Numbered from the stretch's first letter, positions 12,338-23,670 are shown. The stretch is DNA of 64,000 bases from Prado023 sp963747335 (GCA_963747335.1 CAVVEV010000001.1:123624-187623), one strand, 5' to 3'. A program made the numbers and translations. Notes: generated by a model from the letters alone, not told the origin.

Positions 12338-14145
12338 TCCACGAGCTGCGGATCACCGGGCTCGGCGTCATCGCCGATGCCACGTGCCGGTTCGCGCCCG
12401 GGTTCACGGCCGTCACCGGGGAGACCGGCGCGGGCAAGACCATGGTCGTCAGTGGCCTGGGCCTGCTCACGGGGGGTCGTGCTGACGCCGGGCTCGTTCG
12501 GGTGGGCGAGCCCCAGGCGGCGGTCGAGGGCTGGTTCGACGCACCCGAGGAGCCCCTGGCGGCGATCGTCGCCGACGCCGGTGGGGTCCTCGACGACGAA
12601 GGGCTCACGGCTGCCCGGATCATCGCCACCCGGGGGCGCAGCGTGCTCGGCGGTCGGGGCGTGCCCACAGCTGTCCTCGCCGACGTCGTGGGCCAGTTGC
12701 TGGTCATCCACGGCCAGCACGACCAGACCCGCATCGGTGGTCGGGCGCTCTCGCTGCTCGATGCCTTCGCCGGGGAGGTCACCCAGGACCTCGCGCGGCG
12801 GGTGGGCCAGCTGCACGGCCAGCTGCGCGCCCTCGACCGCGAGCTCGACGAGCTGCGCGCGACCGAGCGGGAGCGAGCCCGTGAGCTCGACCTGCTGGAG
12901 TTCTCCCTGGCCGAGATCGCCGCGATCGACCCCCAGCCCGACGAGGACGTCCACCTCGCGGCGGAGGCTGAGCGGCTCGCGAACGCCGAGGACCTCGTGG
13001 GTGCTGCGCAGACGGCGCGCGAGGCGATCACCTCCGATGCCGACCTCGACGGCGCGTCGGACGTGATGGGCCTGCTCAGCGCCGCGCGTCGTGCCCTGGA
13101 ATCCGCCTCCGCACACGACCCGGAGCTCGCGGCACCGGCGGCGGCCATCCGCTCGGCGATGGCCCAGCTCGCCGACGTCGCCGCCGACCTGTCCCAGTAC
13201 GCCCAGGACATCGATGCCGACCCACGCCGGCTGGCCGCGATCCAGGACAGGCGCGCGGATCTCGGGCGGCTGACCCGCAAGTACGGCTCCAGCATCGCGG
13301 AGGTCCTCGAGTGGTCGGCCACCTCGGCCGCCCGGGTGGCCCAGCTGGCCGGGGCAGATGACCGGATCGAGGCGCTCGAGGCACAGGGGCAGGACCTGCG
13401 GGCCCGGGCCGCCGTGCTGTGCGCCGAGCTCAGCGCCGCCCGCCGCGCCGCCGCCGCCCGCTTCGCCGACGAGGTCGCCGCCGAGCTGGCGGCCCTGGCG
13501 ATGCCCCGTGCGCGGGTGGCGTTCACCGTGTCGTCGACGCCGGACCCCGACGGGCTGCTGCTGCCACCTGTCGACCAGGCCGCCGCCCGCAGGGTCATGG
13601 ATCCGGTCCACGGAGCGACCCAGACCCATGACGCAGGCGCGACGGGTGCGCCCACCGGGCCGGTCGCCTTCCGCGCGACCGGCGTCGACGACGTCGCCCT
13701 GATGCTCGCCGCCAACCCCGGCGCCCCGCTGCGCCCGATCGCGCAGGCTGCCTCCGGCGGTGAGCTCTCCCGGGTCATGCTCGCGGTGCAGGTCGTCCTG
13801 GCCGGGGCGGACCCGGTGCCCACGATGGTCTTCGACGAGGTCGATGCCGGCGTCGGTGGGGCGGCCGCGATCGAGGTGGGGCGGCGCCTGCAGCAGCTCA
13901 GCACCCGCACCCAGGTCATCGTCGTGACGCACCTGGCCCAGGTCGCGGCGTTCGCCGACCGGCAGCTGGTCGTCACGAAGGACTCCGACGGGTCGGTGAC
14001 CGAGTCGTCGGTGCAGGTCGTGGAGGGCGAGCAGCGGGTGCGCGAGCTGTCCCGGATGCTCGCCGGGCTGGCCGACTCGGAGGCCGCCGGGGCACACGCC
14101 AGCGAGCTCCTGGAGCTGGCGCACAGCGCGTCGCGGCGCGGATAG
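12334..14145 (+). CDS. recN: DNA repair ATPase RecN
   Basis: This SMC-like protein acts in double-strand-break repair. It has 603 residues: Walker A GETGAGKT (29–36), LLVIHGQHDQ, a long Ala/Glu/Arg-rich coiled coil (about 150–380), then the ABC signature ASGGELSRVMLA, Walker B MVFDEVDAGVGG and the H-loop VTHLAQVAAFAD. A GTG start overlaps nadK. The order tlyA–nadK–recN is standard in actinobacteria. Confidence 0.97.
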   Translation: MIHELRITGLGVIADATCRFAPGFTAVTGETGAGKTMVVSGLGLLTGGRADAGLVRVGEPQAAVEGWFDAPEEPLAAIVADAGGVLDDEGLTAARIIATRGRSVLGGRGVPTAVLADVVGQLLVIHGQHDQTRIGGRALSLLDAFAGEVTQDLARRVGQLHGQLRALDRELDELRATERERARELDLLEFSLAEIAAIDPQPDEDVHLAAEAERLANAEDLVGAAQTAREAITSDADLDGASDVMGLLSAARRALESASAHDPELAAPAAAIRSAMAQLADVAADLSQYAQDIDADPRRLAAIQDRRADLGRLTRKYGSSIAEVLEWSATSAARVAQLAGADDRIEALEAQGQDLRARAAVLCAELSAARRAAAARFADEVAAELAALAMPRARVAFTVSSTPDPDGLLLPPVDQAAARRVMDPVHGATQTHDAGATGAPTGPVAFRATGVDDVALMLAANPGAPLRPIAQAASGGELSRVMLAVQVVLAGADPVPTMVFDEVDAGVGGAAAIEVGRRLQQLSTRTQVIVVTHLAQVAAFADRQLVVTKDSDGSVTESSVQVVEGEQRVRELSRMLAGLADSEAAGAHASELLELAHSASRRG

Positions 14146-14169
14146 GCCGGAGCGGCACTGCGGGCGCGA

Positions 14170-14175
14170 TAGTCT
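14170..14175 (+). promoter_or_regulatory. -10 element for pyrG
   Basis: TAGTCT lies 8 bases before the pyrG ATG, which predicts an almost leaderless mRNA. No good -35 is seen. Confidence 0.4.
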
Positions 14176-14183
14176 GGTGGCCC

Positions 14184-15820
<1,637 letters not shown>

Positions 15821-15824
<4 letters not shown>

Positions 15825-16405
15825 GCGACACGGACCACGAGCTGACCCTGGCTGACGAGCGGCACCGCTTCCCGGTGCTGTCCGAGGAGCATCGCTTCTC
15901 CGGTGCCAAGTGGACGGTCTGGTCCGAGACCGTGGACATCGACGGCCATGTCGTGGTCCGCGACGTCCTGCGCCACCCCGGGGCCGTCGCCGTGGCCGCG
16001 GTGGACGACGAGGGCCGGCTGCTGCTGATCCGCCAGTACCGGCACCCGGTCGCGGCCTACATGTGGGAGATCCCTGCCGGCCTGCTCGACCATCCCGGGG
16101 AGGACCTGCTGGACTGTGCCCGTCGGGAGCTGGCGGAGGAGGCCGGTGTGACGGCCACTGACTGGAGCCCGCTGCTCGCGCTGGCGCTGAGCCCGGGTGG
16201 GACCAGCGAGCGGATCACGATCTTCCGCGCCGGTGGGTTGACGGTGGACCCGGAGACCCGTCCGCACACGGGGGAGGCTGAGGAGCGCGAACTGCCCCAG
16301 CTCTGGACTACTCTTCCCGAAGCAGTCGAGCGTTGCCTCGACGGATCCATCACCAATGCGACGGCAGTTGCTGCGATTCTGGCACTGGCGGCCCTCCAGA
16401 AGTGA
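15821..16405 (+). CDS. NUDIX hydrolase, ADP-ribose pyrophosphatase type
   Basis: This 194-residue protein carries a NUDIX box in GLLDHPGEDLLDCARRELAEEAGV (GX5EX7REUXEEXG). IRQYRHPV and WEIPAGLLD before it are typical of ADP-ribose pyrophosphatases. It probably hydrolyses ADP-ribose to AMP and ribose-5-phosphate. The GTG start overlaps the pyrG stop. pyrG–NUDIX–(ald)–xerD is a recurrent actinobacterial order. Confidence 0.92.
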
Positions 16406-16499
16406 GTAATCCGCGGATCGCGCCGTCGGGTGGAGCTGATTGTCACGGGCCGGCTGAACAGGCATGCTCGCATCCGGTGGTCAGGAGAGGACGGCACAG

Positions 16500-17615
16500 A
16501 TGAAGGTCGGCATCCCCAGCGAGGTCAAGAACAATGAGTTCCGCGTCGCGATCACGCCGGCTGGCGTCAACGAGCTGCGCCTGCACGACCACGAGGTGTA
16601 CGTCCAGCGCGACGCGGGGCTCGGGTCCTCGATCACCAACGAGGAGTACGAGGCCGCCGGCGCCACCATCCTGGACACCGCGGACGAGGTGTGGGGCACC
16701 GGTGAGCTGATCCTCAAGGTCAAGGAGCCGATCGCCGAGGAGTACCACCGGATGCGCTCCGGACAGACCCTGTTCACCTACCTGCACCTGGCTGCGTCCA
16801 GGGAGTGCACTGATGCGCTGATCAGCTCGGGGATCACCGCGATCGCCTACGAGACCGTGGAGCTGCCCGACCGCTCGCTGCCACTGTTGGCCCCGATGTC
16901 CGAGGTGGCCGGTCGGCTGGCACCACAGGTGGGCGCCCATGCCCTGATGCGTGCGTACGGCGGGCGCGGAACCCTCATGGGTGGGGTGTCGGGCGTGTAC
17001 GCGGCGAAGGTCGTCGTGCTCGGCGCGGGCGTCGCGGGCATGAATGCCGCGACGATCGCGCTGGGGATGCAGGCCGAGGTGCTGCTGCTCGACCTGAACA
17101 TCCCCCGACTGAGGGCGGCCGACGCGATCTACCACGGCCACATGCAGACGATCGCGTCCAACCGCTACGAGGTGGAGCGCGCCTGCCTGGACGCCGACAT
17201 GGTGATCGGCGCGGTCCTCGTGCCGGGTGCGCGGGCCCCCAAGCTGGTCAGCAACGAGCTGGTCTCGCGGATGAAGCCCGGATCAGTGCTCGTCGACATC
17301 GCGATCGACCAGGGTGGCTGCTTCGAGGACTCCCGGCCGACCACCCACGCCGACCCGACCTATCGGGTCCACAACTCGGTGTTCTACTGCGTGGCCAACA
17401 TGCCCGGCGCGGTCCCGCACACCTCGACCTACGCGCTGACCAACGTCACGCTGCCCTACGCCGTCGAGCTGGCCAACAAGGGGTGGAGGCAGGCCTGCCT
17501 CGATGACCATCCGCTGGCGCTCGGCCTGAACGTGCACGAGGGGCAGGTCGTCTACGGCGCTGTCGCGCAGGAGTTCGGTCTCGAGCACAGGACCCTGGAG
17601 TCGGTCCTCGCCTAG
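16500..17615 (+). CDS. ald: alanine dehydrogenase
   Basis: It reversibly deaminates L-alanine to pyruvate with NAD+. The 371 residues match the family: MKVGIPSEVKNNEFRVAITP at the start (K/R pyruvate-binding residues), ELILKVKEP, YLHLAAS with the catalytic His, VVLGAGVAGMNAA Rossmann nucleotide site, and DIAIDQGGCFEDSRPTTH. AGGAGAGGA precedes the ATG. The TAG stop abuts the xerD GTG. Confidence 0.97.
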   Translation: MKVGIPSEVKNNEFRVAITPAGVNELRLHDHEVYVQRDAGLGSSITNEEYEAAGATILDTADEVWGTGELILKVKEPIAEEYHRMRSGQTLFTYLHLAASRECTDALISSGITAIAYETVELPDRSLPLLAPMSEVAGRLAPQVGAHALMRAYGGRGTLMGGVSGVYAAKVVVLGAGVAGMNAATIALGMQAEVLLLDLNIPRLRAADAIYHGHMQTIASNRYEVERACLDADMVIGAVLVPGARAPKLVSNELVSRMKPGSVLVDIAIDQGGCFEDSRPTTHADPTYRVHNSVFYCVANMPGAVPHTSTYALTNVTLPYAVELANKGWRQACLDDHPLALGLNVHEGQVVYGAVAQEFGLEHRTLESVLA

Positions 17616-18571
17616 TGCCCGCGTCCAGGACTGCCGCGATGCCTGCCCGGCCCAGTGCTCTTGCGCGGTCGGCGCAGGTCTATCGCGACCACCTCACGGT
17701 GGAGCGCGGGCTGGCCCCCAACTCGTTGTCGGCGTACAGCCGTGACCTGCGACGGTACCTGGAGTTCTGTGCCAGCCGGGGGATCACCGCCGCCGACCAG
17801 GTGACGGAGTCCGACCTCGGAGACTTCCTCGCATGGCTGCGCCAGGGCAGCGAGGGTCACCCGCCGCTTGCCGCGGCCAGCGCCGCTCGGACGCTCGTCG
17901 CGGTCCGTGGCTTCCACCGGTTCGCGGTCCAGGAGGGGATCAGCGCCACGGATCCCGGTCGAGAGGTGAAGCCGCCGGCGGCGGCCAAACGGTTGCCCAA
18001 GGCGCTGACCGTCGAGGAGGTCGAGGCGATCCTGACCAGCACGGGAGGAGTGGCCGCCGAGCCCCTGGGGTTGCGCGACCGTGCGCTGCTGGAGTTCCTC
18101 TACGGCACCGGGGCGCGCATCAGCGAGGCCGTCGGACTCGACGTCGACGACCTCGACGTGGACAACGGTGTCGCGCACCTGCACGGCAAGGGCGGCAAGC
18201 AGCGGCTCGTGCCGATCGGCAGCAAGGCGCGTGAGGCGCTGTCGGCCTACCTGGTCCGTTCCCGCCCGGGGTTGGTGGTCAGCGCCCAGCCCGCGGTGTT
18301 CCTCAACGCCCGGGGCGGACGGCTCTCGCGGCAGAGCGCGTGGACGATCCTGCGCACGGCCGCCGAACGGGCGGGAGTCGCTGCCGAGGTGTCGCCGCAC
18401 ACGATGCGCCACTCGTTCGCCACCCATCTCCTCGACGGGGGTGCGGACGTCCGGGTCGTGCAGGAGCTGCTCGGCCACGCGTCGGTCACGACCACGCAGG
18501 TGTACACCAAGGTGACCGTCGAGCACCTGCGCGAGGTGTACGCCCTGGCCCACCCGCGCGCCCGAGGCTGA
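17615..18571 (+). CDS. xerD: tyrosine recombinase XerD
   Basis: XerD resolves chromosome dimers at dif with XerC and FtsK. The 318 residues have an N-terminal SAM-like core-binding domain (about 15–115) and a catalytic domain with R168 (GARISE), K195 (GKGGKQR), H262/R265 (HTMRHSFATHLL), H288 (LLGHAS) and nucleophile Y297. The GTG overlaps the ald stop by one base. Its place beside parA and scpAB marks the core xerD, not a phage integrase. Confidence 0.95.
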   Translation: MPASRTAAMPARPSALARSAQVYRDHLTVERGLAPNSLSAYSRDLRRYLEFCASRGITAADQVTESDLGDFLAWLRQGSEGHPPLAAASAARTLVAVRGFHRFAVQEGISATDPGREVKPPAAAKRLPKALTVEEVEAILTSTGGVAAEPLGLRDRALLEFLYGTGARISEAVGLDVDDLDVDNGVAHLHGKGGKQRLVPIGSKAREALSAYLVRSRPGLVVSAQPAVFLNARGGRLSRQSAWTILRTAAERAGVAAEVSPHTMRHSFATHLLDGGADVRVVQELLGHASVTTTQVYTKVTVEHLREVYALAHPRARG

Positions 18572-18603
18572 GGACGGCGGGTCGGTCGACCCGCAGGGTC
18601 CAC

Positions 18604-18609
18604 TAGGCT
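18604..18609 (+). promoter_or_regulatory. -10 element before parA
   Basis: TAGGCT lies 33 bases before the parA ATG. The same hexamer precedes aroH and cmk. Confidence 0.35.
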
Positions 18610-18641
18610 GGGCGCGCTTCGCCACGGCAGGAGGTGTGCGC

Positions 18642-19586
18642 ATGGCGGCTTCACGCAAGGCCGGCGACGGCCGGGGCCCGACCGGCCGACCGGTCCCCGA
18701 GTTCGGCGTGCCCGGCCCTCGCACGACCACGGGGCCGGCGGACATCATCGCCCTGTGCAACCAGAAGGGCGGGGTCGGCAAGACCACCACCACGATCAAC
18801 CTGGGCGCCGCGCTGGCCGAGTACGGCCGCCGCGTCCTGCTCGTCGACTTCGATCCGCAGGGTGCCCTCGGAGCGGGCGTGGGGATCCATCCGCACACCC
18901 TCGAGCACACGATCTACGACGTGATGATCACGGGTGAGGCCTCCGCGCGCGAGGTGATCCGCCCCACGGCCGTGCCCGGCATGGACCTGATGCCGGCGAA
19001 CATCGACCTGTCGGGGGCTGAGCTGCTGCTCGTCTCCGAGGTGGGGCGTGAGCAGTCGCTGATGCGTGCCCTGCGGCCCGTGCGCAACGACTACGACGTG
19101 ATCCTCATCGACTGCCAGCCCTCCCTCGGGCTGCTCACCGTGAACGCCCTGACCGCGGCGCAGTGGGTGATGATCCCGCTGGAGTGCGAGTACTTCTCCC
19201 TACGCGGGGTCGCGCTGCTGCAGGACACGGTCCGCAAGATCCAGGAGCGGACCAACCCGGACCTCGAGCTGCTCGGGGTGCTGCCGACGATGTTCGACCG
19301 GACCGTCCACGCCCGGGACGTGCTGGGGCGTGTGGTCGAGGCCTTCGGGGACAAGGTGTTCCACACCGTGATCAGCCGCACCGTGAAGTTCCCCGAGACC
19401 TCGGTGGCCGGAGTGCCCATCACGGTGTACGCGCCGACCAGCGCCCCGGCCGAGAGCTACCGCCAGCTGGCCCGCGAGGTGCTGGCCCGCATCGACCCGG
19501 ACAGCATCGCCGACGCTCCGGCTGGCTCGGACGGGCCTGACGGTGACGGCGACGGGCCGGGCGCTGAGCAGCTGGCGCTCGGATGA
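18642..19586 (+). CDS. ParA/Soj-type ATPase
   Basis: This is a MinD/ParA-superfamily ATPase. After a Pro/Gly-rich leader of about 35 residues come the deviant Walker A CNQKGGVGKTTTTINLG, LLVDFDPQGALGAGVG (A') and YDVILIDCQPSLGLL (B). It is 314 residues long. ATG 18642 is chosen over GTG 18636 because AGGAGG lies 7 bases upstream. This paralogue sits next to scpA–scpB in most actinobacteria and is separate from the oriC parAB pair. It probably supports SMC-ScpAB chromosome organisation. Confidence 0.92.
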   Translation: MAASRKAGDGRGPTGRPVPEFGVPGPRTTTGPADIIALCNQKGGVGKTTTTINLGAALAEYGRRVLLVDFDPQGALGAGVGIHPHTLEHTIYDVMITGEASAREVIRPTAVPGMDLMPANIDLSGAELLLVSEVGREQSLMRALRPVRNDYDVILIDCQPSLGLLTVNALTAAQWVMIPLECEYFSLRGVALLQDTVRKIQERTNPDLELLGVLPTMFDRTVHARDVLGRVVEAFGDKVFHTVISRTVKFPETSVAGVPITVYAPTSAPAESYRQLAREVLARIDPDSIADAPAGSDGPDGDGDGPGAEQLALG

Positions 19587-19602
19587 GCCTCGGGAGGTGC
19601 GA

Positions 19603-20613
19603 GTGACGCCCGAGGTGCAGGCGCCTGTGGCTGGGGCGCTGGATCCTCTGGGTGCCGACGTCGAGGGGGCGTCCTCGGGTGTTGCTCCTGCGGTGGAGGT
19701 GGCTGGCACGCAGGACCAACCAGCCGGGTCGGTGGTCGATCCCGGGCTTGCTGACTCGGACCTGATCGAGTCCGGGTCCAAGGCGTTCGCGGTCCGCGTC
19801 GGTGGCTTCGAGGGACCGTTCGACCTCCTGCTGAGCCTCATCGCCCGGCACCGGATCGAGGTCACGGAGCTGGCCCTGCACGTCGTCACCGACGACTTCA
19901 TCGCCCACGTTCGGGCCCAGGGCGTCGACTGGGACCTCGATGAGGCCACGTCGTTCCTGGTGATCGCCGCCACTCTGCTGGACCTCAAGGCCGCGCGGCT
20001 CCTGCCGGACGGCTCGGTCGAGGACGAGGAGGACCTCGCGCTGCTCGAGGCGCGTGACCTGCTGTTCGCACGGCTCCTGCAGTACCGGGCGTTCAAGGAG
20101 GTCGCGGCACTCCTCGACGGGATGCTCACCGACGCCGCGACCCGGCGCCCTCGTGAGGCCTCCCTCGAGCCCTGGCTTGCCGAGCTGCTGCCGGAGGTCC
20201 TCCTGGGCCTGGGACCGATCGAGTTCGCCGCCATCGCCGAGGCCGCGTTCGAGCCCCGACCACCGGATCCCGGTGTGTCCATCACGCACATCCACGCGCC
20301 GGCGGTCAGCGTGCGGGAGCAGGCGGCGATCCTCGTCGAGCGGCTGCGCCGACGTGGCGTCCTGACGTTCCGGGCGCTCACCGACGATGCCCCCAACACA
20401 CTCGTGGTGGTCGGGCGCTTCCTCGCGTTGCTCGAGCTCTACCGCGACGGGGTGGTGACCTTCGAGCAGGCAGCGGCACTCGGTGACCTCACCGTGCGCT
20501 GGGTCGGGCCCGATGATGAGGCTGCGGCCGCTGAGATCGCCGAGCGTGCGGTCACCGATGAGTTCAAGGGCGTCGTCGGGGCGACGGATGCCCACGTTGA
20601 GGAGGAACCGTGA
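19603..20613 (+). CDS. scpA: segregation and condensation protein A
   Basis: ScpA is the kleisin that bridges SMC heads. A variable acidic leader of about 60 residues is followed by FAVRVGGFEGPFDLLLSLIARHRIEV, the family's opening motif. Then come SFLVIAATLLDLKAARLLP and a C-terminal winged helix (FLALLELYRDGVVTFEQ). GTG 19603 is preferred because GGGAGG lies 5 bases before it; this gives 336 residues and clears the parA stop. It overlaps scpB by four bases. Confidence 0.94.
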   Translation: MTPEVQAPVAGALDPLGADVEGASSGVAPAVEVAGTQDQPAGSVVDPGLADSDLIESGSKAFAVRVGGFEGPFDLLLSLIARHRIEVTELALHVVTDDFIAHVRAQGVDWDLDEATSFLVIAATLLDLKAARLLPDGSVEDEEDLALLEARDLLFARLLQYRAFKEVAALLDGMLTDAATRRPREASLEPWLAELLPEVLLGLGPIEFAAIAEAAFEPRPPDPGVSITHIHAPAVSVREQAAILVERLRRRGVLTFRALTDDAPNTLVVVGRFLALLELYRDGVVTFEQAAALGDLTVRWVGPDDEAAAAEIAERAVTDEFKGVVGATDAHVEEEP

Positions 20614-21320
20614 CCGAGCTCGACCAGGCTGAGCACGACAGCGGGGTGGACCCGGACGACGTGGCGCGCGAGGACGCCGGCGCGCCGGACGAGGGTTCCG
20701 CCCATGAGGGCGCGGTCTCGGCGGCAGGTGAGGACTCGGGAACCGACGACGCGCTGCTCGCCGATGCGCTCGGTGCCCCCACCCTGGAGGCCGCCTGCGA
20801 AGCCGTGCTGCTGCTGGCCGACGAGCCGATGGACATGCTGACGCTGGCCACGATCGTCCGGCGGCCCGCCGATCAGGTGGAGGCCGTCGTGCGTGGGCTG
20901 TCCGCCCAGTACACCGAGGACGGCCGCGGCTTCGACCTTCGTGAGGTGGGCGGCGGTTGGCGGTTCTACACCCGTGGCGATTGCGCGGAGGCCGTCAGCC
21001 GGTACGTCGTCGACGGGCAGCAGGCTCGCCTGACCCAGGCGGCGCTCGAGACGATGGCGATCATCGCCTACCGGCAGCCGATCTCCCGCGGCCGGATCAG
21101 CGCGGTGCGCGGCGTGAACGTCGACGGTGTCGTCCGCACCTTGATCACGCGCGGTCTCGTCGAGGAGGCGGGGGTGGAGCCCGGGGGACACGCCACGATG
21201 CTTCGGACCACGCCGTACTTCCTCGAGAGGCTCGGCATCGCCAGCCTGGCCGAGCTGCCGCCGCTGGCCGACCACGTCCCGACCTACGCCGAGATCGGCG
21301 ACCTGGTGGACCTCCCATGA
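20610..21320 (+). CDS. scpB: segregation and condensation protein B
   Basis: ScpB is the kite subunit of the SMC–ScpAB condensin. Its 236 residues start with about 50 acidic residues. The tandem winged helices follow: EAVLLLADEPMDMLTLATI, GWRFYTRGDCAEAV, and QAALETMAIIAYRQPISRGRI, the clearest family signature. A GTG start overlaps scpA, and the stop overlaps rluB. Confidence 0.95.
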   Translation: MTELDQAEHDSGVDPDDVAREDAGAPDEGSAHEGAVSAAGEDSGTDDALLADALGAPTLEAACEAVLLLADEPMDMLTLATIVRRPADQVEAVVRGLSAQYTEDGRGFDLREVGGGWRFYTRGDCAEAVSRYVVDGQQARLTQAALETMAIIAYRQPISRGRISAVRGVNVDGVVRTLITRGLVEEAGVEPGGHATMLRTTPYFLERLGIASLAELPPLADHVPTYAEIGDLVDLP

Positions 21321-22066
21321 GCCCGCGCGAGGATACGGCCGCCGAGGGCGTGCGCCTCCAGAAGGTCCTGGCTGCGGCCGGCCTGGGCAGTCGCCGTGCC
21401 TGTGAGGTCCTGATCGATCAGGGCCGGGTCGAGGTCGATGGGCGGATCGTGCGCGAGCAGGGCCTGCGCATCGACCCGCAGACGGCCGTGGTGCGGGTTG
21501 ACGGCCAGCGGGTCCCCACGGCGGCCGGGATGGTCGTCGTGGCCGTCAACAAGCCGCGCGGAGTCCTGTCGACGATGTCCGACGACCGCGGGCGCCCGTG
21601 CCTGGGTGACCTCGTCGCCGACCGCTCCGAGAGGCTGTTCCACGTCGGACGCCTGGACGCCGACACCGAGGGGCTGATCCTGCTCACCAACGACGGCGAG
21701 CTGGCGAACCGGCTGGCGCACCCGTCGTACGGGGTGGCCAAGACCTACTTGGCCACCCTCGCGGCTCCGCTGCCGCGCGGGGTCGGGCGGTCGCTCACGA
21801 CCGGCGTCGAGCTCGAGGACGGCCCAGCCCGTGCGGACTCGTTCAAGGTGGTGCAGAGCCTGCCTGGGCAGGTCCTGGTCGAGATCGTGCTGCACGAGGG
21901 ACGCAACCACATCGTGCGGCGGATGTTCGAGGCCGTGGGCCATCCAGTGCTCTCCCTGGTGCGCACGCGCGTCGGTCCGATCGTTCTCGGCCAGCAGCGC
22001 CCCGGCACGGTCCGGGTTGTGTCCGGGGCCGAGGCGCGCTCGCTCTACACCGCGGTGGGGCTGTAG
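21317..22066 (+). CDS. rluB: 23S rRNA pseudouridine synthase RluB family
   Basis: It isomerises uridine in 23S rRNA. An N-terminal S4 domain (RLQKVLAAAGLGSRRACEVLI) is followed by the RsuA/RluB/E/F catalytic core: NKPRGVLST, HVGRLDADTEGLILLTNDGEL with the catalytic Asp in GRLD, and LHEGRNHIVRRMFEAVGHPV. It is 249 residues long. The scpA–scpB–rluB order is widespread in Gram-positives. Confidence 0.95.
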   Translation: MSPREDTAAEGVRLQKVLAAAGLGSRRACEVLIDQGRVEVDGRIVREQGLRIDPQTAVVRVDGQRVPTAAGMVVVAVNKPRGVLSTMSDDRGRPCLGDLVADRSERLFHVGRLDADTEGLILLTNDGELANRLAHPSYGVAKTYLATLAAPLPRGVGRSLTTGVELEDGPARADSFKVVQSLPGQVLVEIVLHEGRNHIVRRMFEAVGHPVLSLVRTRVGPIVLGQQRPGTVRVVSGAEARSLYTAVGL

Positions 22067-22113
22067 TGGGTCGCGTCGACTGACGCCTCGACCGGCCCTG
22101 CCGCGGCGACCGT

Positions 22114-22119
22114 TAGGCT
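22114..22119 (+). promoter_or_regulatory. -10 element before aroH
   Basis: TAGGCT lies 27 bases before the aroH ATG. GGGGAGGCG provides the ribosome-binding site. Confidence 0.35.
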
Positions 22120-22146
22120 GGGCGCCGACGATCCTGGGGAGGCGAG

Positions 22147-22509
22147 ATGGCCGTGCGGGCTGTGCGTGGGGCGACGCACCTGAGTGCCGACGACGCCGAT
22201 GAGATGCGCGAGGCCGTGGTCGAGCTCGTCTCGGCCATGCTGGAGCGGAATGGGTTGAGCACCGACGACCTGATCTCCGTGCTGTTCACCGCCACGCCGG
22301 ACCTCGTGTCGGCATTCCCTGCCGCTGCGGCTCGGGCGCTGGACATCGGTGGAGTCCCGCTCATGTGCGCCCAGGAGATCGACGTGACCGGCGCGATGCA
22401 GCGGGTCGTGCGGGTCATGGCCCACGTCGAATCCGAGTTGCCCCGTGCCGACGTGACGCACGTGTACCTGCGGGGGGCCGAGGCCCTGCGCACGGACCTG
22501 GCCCAGTGA
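22147..22509 (+). CDS. aroH: chorismate mutase, AroH type
   Basis: It converts chorismate to prephenate. The 120-residue monofunctional trimeric type is recognised by VRAVRGATHLSADDADEM (Arg at the active site), LISVLFTATPDLVSAFPAAAAR and the C-terminal VTHVYLRGAEALR. It overlaps tyrA by four bases, so product and next enzyme are translated together. Confidence 0.95.
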   Translation: MAVRAVRGATHLSADDADEMREAVVELVSAMLERNGLSTDDLISVLFTATPDLVSAFPAAAARALDIGGVPLMCAQEIDVTGAMQRVVRVMAHVESELPRADVTHVYLRGAEALRTDLAQ

Positions 22510-23603
22510 GCGGCCTGCCGCAGCCGGTGCTGATCGTGGGCACCGGGCTCATCGGAACGTCCCTGGCACTGTCACTGCGCCGACGCGACGTGGTCGTGTG
22601 GCTGGCGGATCGGGACCCGGAGGCGATCGCAGTTGCCGTTGCGCGCGGTGCGGGAGAGCCGCTCCCCGCGGAGGCTGCGGGGGGAGCGACCGCGGACGAG
22701 CCGGCACTGGTGGTCGTGGCGGTACCGCCCGCGGTGACGGCTTCGGTCGTCGCGGACTGCCTGCGCAGGTTCCCCAGTGCGGTGGTCACGGATGTCGCGT
22801 CGGTGAAGGTGCCCATCCACCGGGCGCTGGTCGCCGCCGGGGTGGACGCCTCCCGGTACGTCGGCGGTCATCCGATGGCCGGTCGTGAGGTGTCCGGGGC
22901 TGCTGCCGCGCGCGCGGACCTGATCGACGACCGACCGTGGGTGATCACCCCACACCCGGCGGCCGACGAGGCTGCCATCGACGCCGTGCAGGAACTGGTC
23001 CTCGCAGCGCGCGCGCTTCCCATCGCGATGGGCGCAGCGGAGCACGATCGTGCCGTGGCTGTGGTCTCGCATGCGCCGCAGATCCTGGCGTCGCTGCTGG
23101 CTGCCCGACTGCTGGAGTCCTCGGACACGGTGGTCTCGATCGCGGGACAGGGCCTGCGGGACATGACCCGGATAGCCGCCTCGGATGCCGACCTGTGGGT
23201 CGAGATCCTGTCGGCCAATGCCACGCCCGTTTCCGCGGTGCTGGGCGACCTGCGGGCCGACCTTGACTCACTCCTGCATGCCCTGGGCAGCATCGACCAA
23301 GGCGGCGAGGACGTCCTGGCCGAGACCCTGCGGCGGGGCAACGCCGGTCGTGACCGGGTGCCGGGCAAGCACGGTGCACGCCCCTCGCCCACGGCGGTCG
23401 TGCCCGTGGCGGTCCCCGACCAGCCCGGCGAGCTCGGCCGGCTGTTCGCGGCGGTGGCCGAGGCCGGCCACTCGGTCGAGGACGTCCGGATCGAGCATGT
23501 GCTCGGCCGGCCCACCGGCGTCGTCGAGATCACGGTCGGCGAGGTCTCGGCCGCGCCGCTGGCGAAGGCGCTGGATGCCCAGGGCTGGGACGTGCGGGCC
23601 TGA
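22506..23603 (+). CDS. tyrA: prephenate dehydrogenase
   Basis: It oxidises prephenate to 4-hydroxyphenylpyruvate for tyrosine synthesis. The 365 residues have an N-terminal Rossmann fold (VLIVGTGLIGTSLALSL) and the signatures VTDVASVK and GGHPMAGREVSG. The helical dimerisation domain follows. The C-terminal ACT-like region (VVPVAVPDQPGELGRLFAAVAEAGHSV) suggests tyrosine feedback control. A GTG start overlaps aroH. Confidence 0.94.
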   Translation: MSGLPQPVLIVGTGLIGTSLALSLRRRDVVVWLADRDPEAIAVAVARGAGEPLPAEAAGGATADEPALVVVAVPPAVTASVVADCLRRFPSAVVTDVASVKVPIHRALVAAGVDASRYVGGHPMAGREVSGAAAARADLIDDRPWVITPHPAADEAAIDAVQELVLAARALPIAMGAAEHDRAVAVVSHAPQILASLLAARLLESSDTVVSIAGQGLRDMTRIAASDADLWVEILSANATPVSAVLGDLRADLDSLLHALGSIDQGGEDVLAETLRRGNAGRDRVPGKHGARPSPTAVVPVAVPDQPGELGRLFAAVAEAGHSVEDVRIEHVLGRPTGVVEITVGEVSAAPLAKALDAQGWDVRA

Positions 23604-23656
23604 CTGGTGGCGTGCGGGAGTGGGACGTGCGGCCTGACCCGCCGCCGCTCGGGGCG

Positions 23657-23662
23657 TAGGCT
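23657..23662 (+). promoter_or_regulatory. -10 element before cmk
   Basis: TAGGCT ends 8 bases before the cmk GTG start, which predicts a nearly leaderless mRNA. Confidence 0.35.
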
Positions 23663-23670
23663 GTGCCGTC

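Noticed and set aside
17615..18571. Tyrosine recombinase as a sign of an integrated element
   Set aside because: Sequence and neighbours (ald, parA, scpAB) match core xerD. No attachment-site duplication or phage genes were seen.
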